Part shown: piece by piece, positions 25,547 through 34,227 of the stretch
Layout: each line of letters starts with the position of its first letter
Numbering within the stretch: position 1 is the stretch's first letter
Origin: CAILHX01 sp046155285
GTDB lineage: Bacteria; Pseudomonadota; Gammaproteobacteria; Burkholderiales; Methylophilaceae
Assembly: GCA_046155285.1 (NCBI GenBank)
Contig: JBJXEA010000022.1
Span: forward strand, 15,084 to 79,083
Reading direction: 5' to 3'
Length of the DNA: 64,000 bases
Position numbers and translations under genes: made by a program
The notes under the pieces: generated by a model
What the model was told of the DNA's origin: nothing
What the model saw: the letters and a program-made list of their open reading frames with translations, nothing else
Databases searched by the model: none

Positions 25547-26565
25547 ATATAAAAGAATTATATCCTTGGAATTCGAGCGTTTGGCAGCGCGTAGCTGCAA
25601 TGAAAACACGGTTTCCTCATGCTGTGCTGCTGCATGGTCGTGCGGGCATAGGCAAGCTGGCGTTCGCAGAAGGCTTGGCCGCGAGTTTATTGTGCGAAGC
25701 GCCGCAAGCGGATGGCTTGGCTTGTGGCCAGTGCTTGAGTTGCGGCTGGTTGGTGCAAGGCAATCACCCCGATTTTCGTGTGATTACGCCGGGCGACAAA
25801 GACGATAAGAATAGCAAGATGGAGGAGGGTGATGAACCGCCAGAGCTAGCCAGCAAAGCCAAAAAAAGCCATATCGTGGTGGATCAAATCCGCGCCTTGA
25901 GCGAGTTGGTGGGCTTGAGTTCACATCGCCAAGGCTCACGCATCGTGTTGTTGCACCCCGCAGAAACACTCAATCTGGCCGCCGCCAATGCGCTGCTCAA
26001 AATGCTCGAAGAGCCGCCACCAGACACAATTTTCATCCTCGTCAGCCACCAATCGCAGCGCCTGTTGCCCACCATACGTAGCCGCTGCCATAAAATCGCC
26101 ATACCCATGCCTACTATAGAGCAGGCGGCAAACTGGCTTAATACTCAGGGTGTTAAGGATGCTACGAACTGCTTGGCACAAGCCGGAGGTGCACCCTTGC
26201 TGGCGCTAGAGGCGTATGATGCAGCAACAGAAGTCGACGTGGAAACTTTTGCACGCGAACTCATTAAGGCAGATAAGGCCGATGCTTTTGCCACCAGTGC
26301 GCACTGGGGTAAAGCTGGTTTATTAACAGCGGTGAGCCTATTGCAAAAGTGGATTTACGATGTATTGAGCGCAAAGCTTTATGGCGCTGTACGATATTAC
26401 CCAAAGAAAATCAAATCGTTACAGGATATTTCTAATAAAGCAGATATGCGTTGTCTATTAGATTTTCAACGCGACCTCAACCAAGCACGTGGTCAAACCA
26501 GCCATCCACTGAATGCCGAATTGCAGTTAGAAGCTTTGATGCTGAAATACACGCAACTTTTTTGA
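25543..26565 (+). CDS. holB: DNA polymerase III delta-prime subunit
   Basis: Clamp-loader subunit that helps place the sliding clamp on primed DNA. The 340-residue AAA+-type protein has the modified P-loop HGRAGIGKLAFAEGL, the zinc module cysteines in LACGQCLSCGWLVQGNHPDF, and the sensor/arginine-finger region ANALLKMLEEPPPDTIFILVSHQ with TIRSRC. It begins in an ATGA overlap with tmk, which is typical. The pilZ gene often found after holB is absent here; tatD follows directly. Confidence 0.95.
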   Translation: MNIKELYPWNSSVWQRVAAMKTRFPHAVLLHGRAGIGKLAFAEGLAASLLCEAPQADGLACGQCLSCGWLVQGNHPDFRVITPGDKDDKNSKMEEGDEPPELASKAKKSHIVVDQIRALSELVGLSSHRQGSRIVLLHPAETLNLAAANALLKMLEEPPPDTIFILVSHQSQRLLPTIRSRCHKIAIPMPTIEQAANWLNTQGVKDATNCLAQAGGAPLLALEAYDAATEVDVETFARELIKADKADAFATSAHWGKAGLLTAVSLLQKWIYDVLSAKLYGAVRYYPKKIKSLQDISNKADMRCLLDFQRDLNQARGQTSHPLNAELQLEALMLKYTQLF

Positions 26566-26580
26566 CCCTATTTTTTGATC

Positions 26581-27360
26581 ATGTTCATAGACTCCCACTG
26601 CCACTTAGATTTTCCAGAGCTTGCGACCAACATTGCTGACGTGCTCGCCGCCATGCATGCCAACGATGTTACTTACGGCCTATGCATCAGCGTCAAGCTC
26701 CCTGATTTTCCGCGTGTGTTGGCGATGGCAGAGGCGCATGACAACCTGTTTGCCACGGTAGGCGTGCATCCTGATTACGAAGATGAAATAGAGCCTAGCG
26801 TAGATGACTTAGTGTGTTTGGCGGCACATCCAAAAGTGGTGGGCATAGGCGAAACAGGGCTGGATTATTATCGGCTGACGGGTGATTTGGAATGGCAACG
26901 TGAGCGTTTTCGCACTCACATTCGCGCTGCGATTAAAACCACTAAACCATTGATCATTCACACTAGAAATGCCGCAAAAGACACCATTAAAATTATGCGG
27001 GAAGAGGGCGCAGAGCGGGCGGGCGGGGTGATGCATTGTTTTACTGAAAACTGGGAAGTGGCGCAGCAGGCTATAGACTTGGGATTCTACATCTCATTTT
27101 CGGGCATAGTCACGTTCAAGAACGCTTTGGTCTTGAAAGAAGTGGCACAGAAAGTATCATTAGAACATATGCTTATAGAAACTGATTCACCTTACTTAGC
27201 GCCCGTTCCGTATCGCGGCAAACTCAATCAGCCAGCGTATGTAAAACATGTCGCGGAGGAGATTGCCAAGTTGCGCGGCATCAGCGTGGAAGAAGTAGGG
27301 GCGACAACCAGTGCCAACTTTTTCAGATTATTTTCACAGGCAAAAGTCTTATGCAGCTAA
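26581..27360 (+). CDS. tatD: TatD-family metal-dependent hydrolase
   Basis: TIM-barrel metallohydrolase of the TatD/YcfH family, associated with DNase activity and DNA repair. The 259-residue product shows the metal ligands in DSHCHLDF, GIGETGLDYY, IHTRNA, MHCFTEN and IETDSPYLAP. I start at ATG 26581; an in-frame TTG at 26575 would only add two residues. It overlaps the next gene by 10 nt. In many proteobacteria it is the YcfH paralogue that follows holB. Confidence 0.93.
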   Translation: MFIDSHCHLDFPELATNIADVLAAMHANDVTYGLCISVKLPDFPRVLAMAEAHDNLFATVGVHPDYEDEIEPSVDDLVCLAAHPKVVGIGETGLDYYRLTGDLEWQRERFRTHIRAAIKTTKPLIIHTRNAAKDTIKIMREEGAERAGGVMHCFTENWEVAQQAIDLGFYISFSGIVTFKNALVLKEVAQKVSLEHMLIETDSPYLAPVPYRGKLNQPAYVKHVAEEIAKLRGISVEEVGATTSANFFRLFSQAKVLCS

Positions 27361-28115
27361 TCGTATTAGGTGTGGGTTCTAGTTCCGGTACACCCGCCAT
27401 TGCTTGTGATTGCGCCACTTGCTTGTCCACCAATCCACGCAATAAACGCACTCGTAGCTCGGTTGCTATTGAAACCGACGACGGCAAAATCATTCTCATC
27501 GACACAGGCCCCGACATCCGCCTGCAAGCTTTGCGCGAGAACATTCGCCGCGTAGACGCCGTGCTTTACACCCATGCCCATGCTGACCACCTCAACGGCA
27601 TAGACGATCTGCGCGGTTTCTGCCAAAAAAATAAAACGCAGATCCCTCTCTACGGCAACGCGCCCACCATAGACAACATCCGCACCCGTTTTGGCTACAC
27701 CTTGCGTGAACCGGGCGACCACTGGGATCTTCCCGTATTAAGCATCAGTACCATAGATGCGCCGTTTGAGTTATGCGGCGAGACCATCACACCTATCCCC
27801 ATTATTCATGGCAGGGCGCAGATACTAGGATTCCGCATCCGCAATTTTGCTTACTTGACCGATGTATCTGAAATTCCAGCAGAATCCATGTCTATGCTGC
27901 AAGGTTTGGACGTGCTACTGCTTGATTGCCTGCGGCACAAGCCGCATCCTACGCATATAAGCGTGGAACAAAGCCTAGCTTATGCGAGTCAGATAGCTGC
28001 GAACAATACCCACCTTATCCATATGACGCATGATTTAGAATACGCGGCGCTTGAAGCTACATTACCGAAAAATGTGCATGTTGGTTATGACGGATTGAGG
28101 CTGAAGTTGGCGTGA
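27351..28115 (+). CDS. MBL-fold hydrolase, PhnP-like
   Basis: A 254-residue metallo-beta-lactamase-fold protein resembling PhnP-type cyclic phosphodiesterases. It has the cysteine-rich N-terminal insertion CDCATCLSTNPRNKRTR typical of the PhnP subgroup (a structural zinc site), DTGPDIR, the HAHADHLNGIDDL metal motif, and HGRAQILGFRI. No phosphonate genes are nearby, so the substrate is unknown; the holB-tatD-MBL order recurs in betaproteobacteria. It is translationally coupled to tatD. Confidence 0.88.
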   Translation: MQLIVLGVGSSSGTPAIACDCATCLSTNPRNKRTRSSVAIETDDGKIILIDTGPDIRLQALRENIRRVDAVLYTHAHADHLNGIDDLRGFCQKNKTQIPLYGNAPTIDNIRTRFGYTLREPGDHWDLPVLSISTIDAPFELCGETITPIPIIHGRAQILGFRIRNFAYLTDVSEIPAESMSMLQGLDVLLLDCLRHKPHPTHISVEQSLAYASQIAANNTHLIHMTHDLEYAALEATLPKNVHVGYDGLRLKLA

Positions 28116-28163
28116 GTCGGTCGACAATGCGATAATGCAACCTTGTTAATGAAGGAATAACAC

Positions 28164-28574
28164 ATGATTACTAAGTTTTTGGCTGTAAGCGTTTGCGCTG
28201 CAACACTTGTTTTATCTAGTCCGGTGCAGGTTTTTGCTGCTGACAATGTAAACTCTAGCAAATACTCTAAAAAGTCAGGCAAGACTTACGAAGAAATGCA
28301 GTTCATCAAACTGTTCAGCCATAAAAACCGCCAGCAGGTTTCTGAAGCTCTAGGCAAGCCTATGAGTATTGCGCAAGCCAGCAAGCCGTCTAATGCCGAA
28401 CTGTCTATGGCGAAGATGGGCAAGAGCATGGATCAGAATAAAGTAGACAATGTCGAGATGTGGTATTACAAAAATATCGTTCGCTATGATCGAAAACATA
28501 CTTACAGCAAGATAGAACTTACCTTTGTGAATGATAGCTGCAAGAATATCGCATATTTTAATGAGCCTAAGTAA
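28164..28574 (+). CDS. Small secreted protein, possibly SmpA/BamE-like fold
   Basis: A 136-residue protein with a signal peptide (cleavage near VFA-AD, residues 24-26) and a mature acidic/lysine-rich domain. The pattern of a helix with VSEALGKP, then a WYYKN strand and KIELTFVNDSCKNIAYF, resembles the beta-strand core of SmpA/OmlA (BamE-like) domains, but I cannot name a family with confidence. The Shine-Dalgarno AAGGAA lies about seven bases before the ATG. There is no lipobox, so it is likely periplasmic and soluble. It stands alone after the tatD-MBL pair. Confidence 0.7.
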   Translation: MITKFLAVSVCAATLVLSSPVQVFAADNVNSSKYSKKSGKTYEEMQFIKLFSHKNRQQVSEALGKPMSIAQASKPSNAELSMAKMGKSMDQNKVDNVEMWYYKNIVRYDRKHTYSKIELTFVNDSCKNIAYFNEPK

Positions 28575-28589
28575 GTATAGGAAAATACC

Positions 28590-28612
28590 ACGGGGTTATA
28601 TGCCCCGTTATT
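28590..28612. terminator. Hairpin after the small secreted gene
   Basis: ACGGGG (28590-28595) and CCCCGT (28603-28608) with a 7-base loop, flanked by short T-containing runs on both strands. It lies in the 104-bp gap between two convergent genes and may serve both. A nearby CATAAT-GTAT-ATTATG palindrome (28631-28646) is also present. Confidence 0.55.
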
Positions 28613-28678
28613 TACATGCCTATGACTTCGCATAATGTATATTATGTTAAATTATGTATGGATGGTAAAAAGCCAATG

Positions 28679-28936
28679 TCACAATAGCTTCAATAATTTT
28701 ATGGTACCGCCCTTGCCATCCAAGATGTCAATCAATGGCAAGTTGCTCAGTGGTAACACTGAGTTCCCATCAAGTTTGTCTGTAGACCAACTAACACCGA
28801 TGGAAATCATAGTTGCAGCCAAGCCCACTAGAAATCTGCGGAAAAAGGTTTTATCGACCCCTAGACCGTCTAGATAGCGGTTCAAAAAAAACACTACCAC
28901 AAAGAACGCAATAATAGAAAGAATGAAACCCAACAT
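28679..28936 (-). CDS. Small two-helix membrane protein, unknown function
   Basis: An 85-residue protein with two predicted membrane helices (about residues 2-21 and 35-50) and a short soluble tail. I recognise no family. The start lies only 2 bp after the stop of the TPR gene, which supports translation by coupling rather than from its own Shine-Dalgarno. It is the last gene of the smc-zipA-ligA-cysQ-TPR operon. Confidence 0.65.
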   Translation of the reverse strand: MLGFILSIIAFFVVVFFLNRYLDGLGVDKTFFRRFLVGLAATMISIGVSWSTDKLDGNSVLPLSNLPLIDILDGKGGTIKLLKLL

Positions 28937-28938
28937 GG

Positions 28939-29742
28939 TTAGTTCTGATCAGCCGCGATGTCATGGCTAAGATTGGCATCTCCGACTTTCTGAGCCAGTG
29001 CGAAGGCTTGTTGCAATAGGGTTTGAGCTAGGCTTGCACGACCTTGCGATTTTTCTAGTCTAGCTTGATAGAGCATGGTTTTGGCTAGCCAATAGTCGCT
29101 GTTAGCGGCTTTGGCTTGGTGTAAAACTTCATCCAGATTCTTTTGCGCTTGAACATAGTTTTTTGCGCCAGTTCGTAGCTCGGCCAATTCCAGCGTGGCC
29201 AGTAGATAATGGTTCAAATCGCCGTTGCTGCGCTCTAGCACACTGCATTTGAGCTGATATTCGATAGCGTGATCGTAGTCACCCAATTGTTTATAAGCGG
29301 ACGCGATAAGGCGATTGGACTCAGCACGTTCATTGGCGTTGGCGGCGAATCCATAACCCTGCTTAAAAGCTTCTAGCGCCTTTGTGGTTTCGTTCTTGGC
29401 TAATAACAGTTCCGCGCCTTCATTCAAGTTAATCCACTGCCCTTGCGCTGAATTCGCAATCTTGGCGGCCTCAAAGCCTTGCTGGAATAACGTTATAGCT
29501 TGATCCATGTTGCCAGCAGCCTTATTAGCTCGTGCTTGAAAGGTAATAGCCAGCATTTTCTCAAAAGGCTCGATGGCGAGCTCTTCTGCTTCTATATAGC
29601 TAGTCAGCGCTTCTGCGGGTTTGTTTTCTGTAGACAACGTATGTCCACGGCACACTGCTCCCTCAAAACCAGCTGCGGGGCAAGCTGCAAATACGGGTAC
29701 TGACAGCAGCAACCCTAATAATGTTAGGAAAATTTTCTTCAT
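28939..29742 (-). CDS. Exported tetratricopeptide-repeat protein
   Basis: A 267-residue protein with a signal peptide (MKKIFLTLLGLLLSVPVFA) and then TPR-like helical pairs over most of the mature chain (for example AEALTSYIEAEELA, AITLFQQGFEAA, AYKQLGDYDHAIEY). TPR domains mediate protein contacts; no partner can be named. A lone CP near the cleavage site is not a lipobox. The start at 29742 is the only choice with the signal peptide in first position and overlaps the cysQ stop (ATGA). Confidence 0.8.
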   Translation of the reverse strand: MKKIFLTLLGLLLSVPVFAACPAAGFEGAVCRGHTLSTENKPAEALTSYIEAEELAIEPFEKMLAITFQARANKAAGNMDQAITLFQQGFEAAKIANSAQGQWINLNEGAELLLAKNETTKALEAFKQGYGFAANANERAESNRLIASAYKQLGDYDHAIEYQLKCSVLERSNGDLNHYLLATLELAELRTGAKNYVQAQKNLDEVLHQAKAANSDYWLAKTMLYQARLEKSQGRASLAQTLLQQAFALAQKVGDANLSHDIAADQN

Positions 29743-30527
29743 AAATACTGCGTCCAATCGTGCGAACCCGAACCCACCGCAAAAAAGTGCGGATTGAGTA
29801 ACGAGTCTTTTAGGTTATAGCGAAATGCCACGTCATCCATGCCCACCAAACGCCCACCCGCTTGCTCCAGCACGCATTGGGCGGCGGCAGTATCCCATTC
29901 TGAGGTAAGTCCTAAGCGCGGATACAAGTCTGCGCGCCCTTCTGCTACTAGGCAGATTTTGAGTGAACTGCCCATACTGATAAGCATGTGTGGCCCCATG
30001 CGATCCAAAAAACGCATCAACTCTTCTCCGGCATGCGATCTGCTACCCACCACAGCAACTCCAGTTGGATCAAAATCCCTAGTTTGCATAGGTTCTGGCG
30101 TGTGGTCATGCAATTGGCGATACGCGCCCTCGCCTTTTGCACCGTAAAACAGCAAATTCAGTGCCGGAGCAAAGACTACGCCGAGTACCGGATGGTGATT
30201 TTCAATCAGGGCAATGTTGACGGTGAATTCACCATTACGTTTAATGAATTCGCGTGTGCCATCAAGCGGATCAACCAGCCAGTAGCGACTCCATTGGCGG
30301 CGCGTAGCAAAAGGAATGCTGGCGGATTCTTCAGACAACACTGGCAGTTCTGGTGTGAGCTTGTTCAGACCATCTTCAATAATATGGTGCGCCGCCATGT
30401 CAGCTTGCGTCAGCGGCGAGTTGTCGGCCTTGTGCTGCACTTGTATGCCCTGCTCATATACCGCCATAATGGCCTCGCCGGCCCGTTTAGCGATTTCTAC
30501 CACGTCGTGCAACAAGGGCGATGTCAC
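29739..30527 (-). CDS. cysQ: 3'(2'),5'-bisphosphate nucleotidase CysQ
   Basis: Removes the 3'-phosphate of PAP, relieving inhibition of sulfate assimilation and RNA degradation enzymes. The 262-residue protein of the inositol-monophosphatase superfamily has the metal site ESA, the DPLDGTREFIKR motif and the second signature EWDTAAAQCVLEQAGG. The start is GTG at 30527, which overlaps the ligA stop (GTGA); no in-frame ATG gives a better N terminus. Its position after ligA suggests coupling rather than any functional link. Confidence 0.93.
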   Translation of the reverse strand: MTSPLLHDVVEIAKRAGEAIMAVYEQGIQVQHKADNSPLTQADMAAHHIIEDGLNKLTPELPVLSEESASIPFATRRQWSRYWLVDPLDGTREFIKRNGEFTVNIALIENHHPVLGVVFAPALNLLFYGAKGEGAYRQLHDHTPEPMQTRDFDPTGVAVVGSRSHAGEELMRFLDRMGPHMLISMGSSLKICLVAEGRADLYPRLGLTSEWDTAAAQCVLEQAGGRLVGMDDVAFRYNLKDSLLNPHFFAVGSGSHDWTQYL

Positions 30528-32557
30528 GCTGTTTCTCCTAATAATTGCAACAATGCTGCTTCTTCTAACACTGTAACACCAAGCTCTGTCGCGCGTTCTA
30601 GCTTGCTACCAGCTTCAGCGCCAGCCACAACATACGCGGTTTTCTTGGATACGCTGCTGCTCACCTTGCCGCCTGCGGCCTCAATCATAGTTTGTGCTTC
30701 ATCTCGCGTCAGATTGGGTAGGCTCCCAGTCAGCACCAGCGTCAATCCGCTGAGTTTACCTGCTTGTATCGCCACACCTGTTTGTAGTTTAACGGTGGCG
30801 CGTAGCTGCTGAATGACGCTTACATTATGCGGTTCAGCGAAGAACTCCTGAATGGACGCTGCTACGATAGGCCCCACGTCTGGTACTTGCTGCAAAGTTT
30901 CTGCATCGGCGGCTTGCAATGCATCGAAATTGCCGAAGACCCGCGCTAAATCTTTGGCTGTGGCCTCTCCCACGTTGCGTATGCCTAGCGCATAGATAAA
31001 TCGCGCCAGTGGCACGTCTATGCGGCTGTTCTCTAAGGCGTCTATGATGTTTTGCGCGGACTTCTCGGCCATGCGCTCCAACGCGGCGAGTTGCTCAATA
31101 CTAAGCGCATACAAATCAGCCAGAGTATGCACCAAGCCGCCATCCACCAGTTGATCTACCAACTTATCGCCCAAACCCTCTATGTCCATCGCGCGGCGCG
31201 AGGCAAAATGCAGAATCGCCTGTTTGCGCTGCGCTGGGCAAAACAGTCCGCCAGTGCAGCGTGCAGCGGCTTCGCCCTCCTCCCGCACCACATGCGATCC
31301 ACATTCAGGGCAAGTGGGATATTGCGCGATTAAATCAAACTTCACCGTCCCCGCAGGCCGTTTTTCCGCCACAGCAGCCAACACTTCCGGTATCACGTCC
31401 CCTGCCCGCCGCACAATCACGGTGTCGCCTACCCTTACGTCTTTACGGTCTATTTCGTCTTGATTATGCAAGGTGGCATTGGTCACGGTCACGCCGCCGA
31501 CGAATACAGGCTTCAATCTGGCCACGGGGGTCAACGCGCCGGTGCGCCCTACTTGCACTTCAATCGCTTCAATCACTGTGGTCGCTTCTTGCGGCGGATA
31601 TTTGTGTGCCACCGCCCAGCGTGGCTCACGGCTGCGGAAGCCGAGTTCACGCTGCAAAGCCAACTTATTGACCTTGTACACCACGCCGTCAATGTCAAAA
31701 GGAAGTTGTGTGCGTTGCGCAGAAACACGGCGATGAAATGCTATCAAGCCTTCTGCGCCTTGCGTCAAAGCACGTTCGGCGCACACCGGAAAGCCTAATT
31801 TTTGCAGCGCATCCAACATGGCGTTATGTGTCATAGGTGTTTCCCAGCCCTGCACTTCGCCCAAACCATAGGCAAAAAATGAGAGTGGACGTTGCACGGT
31901 AATGTTGGGGTCAAGCTGGCGCAAGCTGCCAGCGGCGGCGTTGCGCGGATTGACGAAAATCTTGTCGCCCAATGCGGCTTGTTTTTGATTCAAGCGCTCA
32001 AAATCAGCGAGGCGCATATACACCTCGCCACGCACTTCCAGCACCGCTGGCGGGCTTGCTGTGTGGAGCCGCAATGGGATTTGCTGCATGGTGCGGATGT
32101 TGTTGGTGACATCCTCGCCTACTTCGCCATCGCCACGTGTTGCGGCGCTGGTCAGCACGCCATTTTCATAGCGCAGATTGATAGCTAAACCGTCGAATTT
32201 GAGCTCCGCCACGAACTCCACCGGCGCGTCAATGTCACTCAAGCCCAATTCTTTACGAACACGCGCAACAAAATTTTGTGCGCCAGAAGACTCGGTATCG
32301 GTTTCTGTTTGGATAGAAAGCATAGGCACAGCATGGCGTATCGCTGGGAACTCGGTCGCAGCTTTACCACCCACGCGCTGAGTAGGCGATGCGGGCGTGA
32401 TCAATTCGGGATGTTGACGTTCCAGCACTTGCAGCTCTTGAAACAGCCGATCAAATTCGCTATCGCTAAGTTCTGGGGCATCCAGCACGTAATACTGGTG
32501 GTTGTGGTGTTCTATCTGTTGGCGCAGCGTTTCAACGCGTCGAATCACTTCGTGCAT
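30524..32557 (-). CDS. ligA: NAD-dependent DNA ligase
   Basis: Seals nicks in replication and repair using NAD. The 677-residue protein has the adenylation domain with the active-site Lys120 in AELKFDGLAI, the OB fold (residues about 330-400), the four-Cys zinc finger (CPECGSH...RCTGGLFCPAQ), helix-hairpin-helix repeats, and a C-terminal BRCT domain from about residue 600. The start directly follows the zipA stop without a gap. smc-zipA-ligA is a conserved beta/gammaproteobacterial cluster. Confidence 0.98.
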   Translation of the reverse strand: MHEVIRRVETLRQQIEHHNHQYYVLDAPELSDSEFDRLFQELQVLERQHPELITPASPTQRVGGKAATEFPAIRHAVPMLSIQTETDTESSGAQNFVARVRKELGLSDIDAPVEFVAELKFDGLAINLRYENGVLTSAATRGDGEVGEDVTNNIRTMQQIPLRLHTASPPAVLEVRGEVYMRLADFERLNQKQAALGDKIFVNPRNAAAGSLRQLDPNITVQRPLSFFAYGLGEVQGWETPMTHNAMLDALQKLGFPVCAERALTQGAEGLIAFHRRVSAQRTQLPFDIDGVVYKVNKLALQRELGFRSREPRWAVAHKYPPQEATTVIEAIEVQVGRTGALTPVARLKPVFVGGVTVTNATLHNQDEIDRKDVRVGDTVIVRRAGDVIPEVLAAVAEKRPAGTVKFDLIAQYPTCPECGSHVVREEGEAAARCTGGLFCPAQRKQAILHFASRRAMDIEGLGDKLVDQLVDGGLVHTLADLYALSIEQLAALERMAEKSAQNIIDALENSRIDVPLARFIYALGIRNVGEATAKDLARVFGNFDALQAADAETLQQVPDVGPIVAASIQEFFAEPHNVSVIQQLRATVKLQTGVAIQAGKLSGLTLVLTGSLPNLTRDEAQTMIEAAGGKVSSSVSKKTAYVVAGAEAGSKLERATELGVTVLEEAALLQLLGETA

Positions 32558-33880
32558 TTAAGAAAACAGCCTCAAAGCGGTGGGGCTTCCTGGATTGATG
32601 CCACGTTCACGCATTTTGGCGTAGATGCCTTGAATCTGCTTGCGAATGGTCTCTATGCCCGCCTCCCCGACTGGACGCTGATTGGAATCGGTCAGCTTGG
32701 CACGCAAGGCGGATTCCAGCCTATCGCCAAACACTGCCATTTGCCGAAATACGTTGTCGCCATTGGCAATGCGTGGCACGTCCAGCATCAGCACCAAATC
32801 ATAAAGCATCGCGGTGCGTAGCGATTCCTCGCGCATTGGGCGTTGCGATGAATCTGCCAGTATGTAGAGCGTTTCGCCAGCATCATTGAGTTGGTGAAAA
32901 CGCCCGTCCTCCTTGAGTATCAGGCCCGCCGCCTCGGCCAAGCCGCGCAGCTTGGTGCCAGGAAACGCGCCTTCCGATCCTGCGGTGATGTGCAAGGTCA
33001 TCATCAAATCCACCTCGATGCAGAACTCATCCAGCATCTTGGCGTAGCTCAAAGTTTCACGCTCTTCTGGCCAAGTAACAGTGCCGCCTATTGCCTCGCT
33101 TAATTGATCAGCCTGCGCACGAAAAGCGTGCCAGTCATCGGCACGTAACGCCCCGCCTCTATCCACCAGTTGTAAAGCTCCGGCTACTCGCACGAACAAT
33201 GATTGAATATGCTCGTCGCTAAGCAACACCCACGCGTCGTCAGTCAAACCAAACCAGCGTACCGGCTTGCTGAAATCAGCTTGCAGACTAAGCTGGGCGG
33301 TAATTACGCTGCCGGTGCAAGCGACATCAGGGGTGAAAATAACGATGGTATCAATCTGGTTATCCAGCCCGTTCGGCAAGGCTGGTGCTGTTCTTGGGGC
33401 GAATTTTGGAATTTCTTCTTGGTTTATTTCAATATCGTCTTCTGCAAGGATGGGCGCAGATTTTTGTTCAATTTCTGACTCTAATTTCGGTTCTACTTCT
33501 AGTGCGAGATCAGGTTCCGGCTCTGGTTCTGGTTCTAAGGCTGCTTCCATTTCCGGCACTTTTTCAGAAACAACCTCTTCTTCAACTTCTACATCTTCTG
33601 CAACAGTAAATTCCGGTTCAGTTTCTTCTGGCTCTGGGAAGGGTTCTGTGTCAGGAAATACGAACTCTGGCTCAGGTTCTGGCTCTGGTTCATAAAATGC
33701 TGGAATGGTCGCAGCTTCTTGTTCGGCGGCACGTCCCATTAGCACGTCTTCTACTGGGCCGTCAAAGCGATGCGCCATGTCGCGGCGGATAGCGCGTTCT
33801 TGCCACCAATTCACGACTAATAATCCTAAAATAAAGACTGCGGCAAGCGCAATCAGCCCTAGTTGCAGTGGACTTATCAA
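32558..33880 (-). CDS. zipA: Cell division protein ZipA
   Basis: FtsZ-membrane anchor. The 440-residue protein has one N-terminal membrane helix (ISPLQLGLIALAAVFILGLLVV), a long acidic, proline-rich flexible linker (EPEPEPE repeats, about residues 60-150) and a C-terminal ZipA FtsZ-binding domain (about 205-440, more diverged than the N terminus). The start is TTG at 33880, supported by GGAG seven bases upstream and a TTGA overlap with the upstream gene stop; the upstream ATG at 33928 would add a non-homologous stretch. The linker's repeated low-complexity codons may expand or contract. Confidence 0.85.
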   Translation of the reverse strand: MISPLQLGLIALAAVFILGLLVVNWWQERAIRRDMAHRFDGPVEDVLMGRAAEQEAATIPAFYEPEPEPEPEFVFPDTEPFPEPEETEPEFTVAEDVEVEEEVVSEKVPEMEAALEPEPEPEPDLALEVEPKLESEIEQKSAPILAEDDIEINQEEIPKFAPRTAPALPNGLDNQIDTIVIFTPDVACTGSVITAQLSLQADFSKPVRWFGLTDDAWVLLSDEHIQSLFVRVAGALQLVDRGGALRADDWHAFRAQADQLSEAIGGTVTWPEERETLSYAKMLDEFCIEVDLMMTLHITAGSEGAFPGTKLRGLAEAAGLILKEDGRFHQLNDAGETLYILADSSQRPMREESLRTAMLYDLVLMLDVPRIANGDNVFRQMAVFGDRLESALRAKLTDSNQRPVGEAGIETIRKQIQGIYAKMRERGINPGSPTALRLFS

Positions 33881-34227
33881 GGTTGAACTCCCAATTTTTT
33901 GAGTAACATGGTCATGATCAAGTAGCAAGCAAACATGAGCGCCAATGAGACCGCCAAGCTAGGCCAGAAACTAATCTTAGCCTTCAACATCCATGGCAAC
34001 ACGGCAAAAAATGCCAGTGATGGCAGCACTAGCCAGAAAATTCCGGTGGAAAGCGTGGCTATTTTCTCTACATCATGCGATTCCACATAAAGCCAGACTA
34101 TAGCTAACAGCGAGACTGTTGGCAAAGAAATGAGCAATGCCGCCAACCAACCATCGCGCTTAGCCAATTCCGAAGCGGCCACTATGATGATGGCTGAGAT
34201 AAGCACCTTCAATACGGCATAAATCAT
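33877..34227 (-). CDS. DUF3147 family inner-membrane protein
   Basis: A 116-residue protein with four predicted helices covering nearly its whole length, matching the DUF3147 family (conserved membrane proteins of unknown function). Start and stop both overlap the neighbours: a TAATG junction with smc and a TTGA junction with zipA, so it is transcribed and translated with them. Insertion of such a gene between smc and zipA is not the most common arrangement. Confidence 0.8.
   Translation of the reverse strand: MIYAVLKVLISAIIIVAASELAKRDGWLAALLISLPTVSLLAIVWLYVESHDVEKIATLSTGIFWLVLPSLAFFAVLPWMLKAKISFWPSLAVSLALMFACYLIMTMLLKKLGVQP

Noticed and set aside
33267..33695. Ser/Gly-rich frame on the + strand inside zipA
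   Set aside because: It is the complement of the Glu/Pro-rich zipA linker repeats; composition mirrors the real gene.
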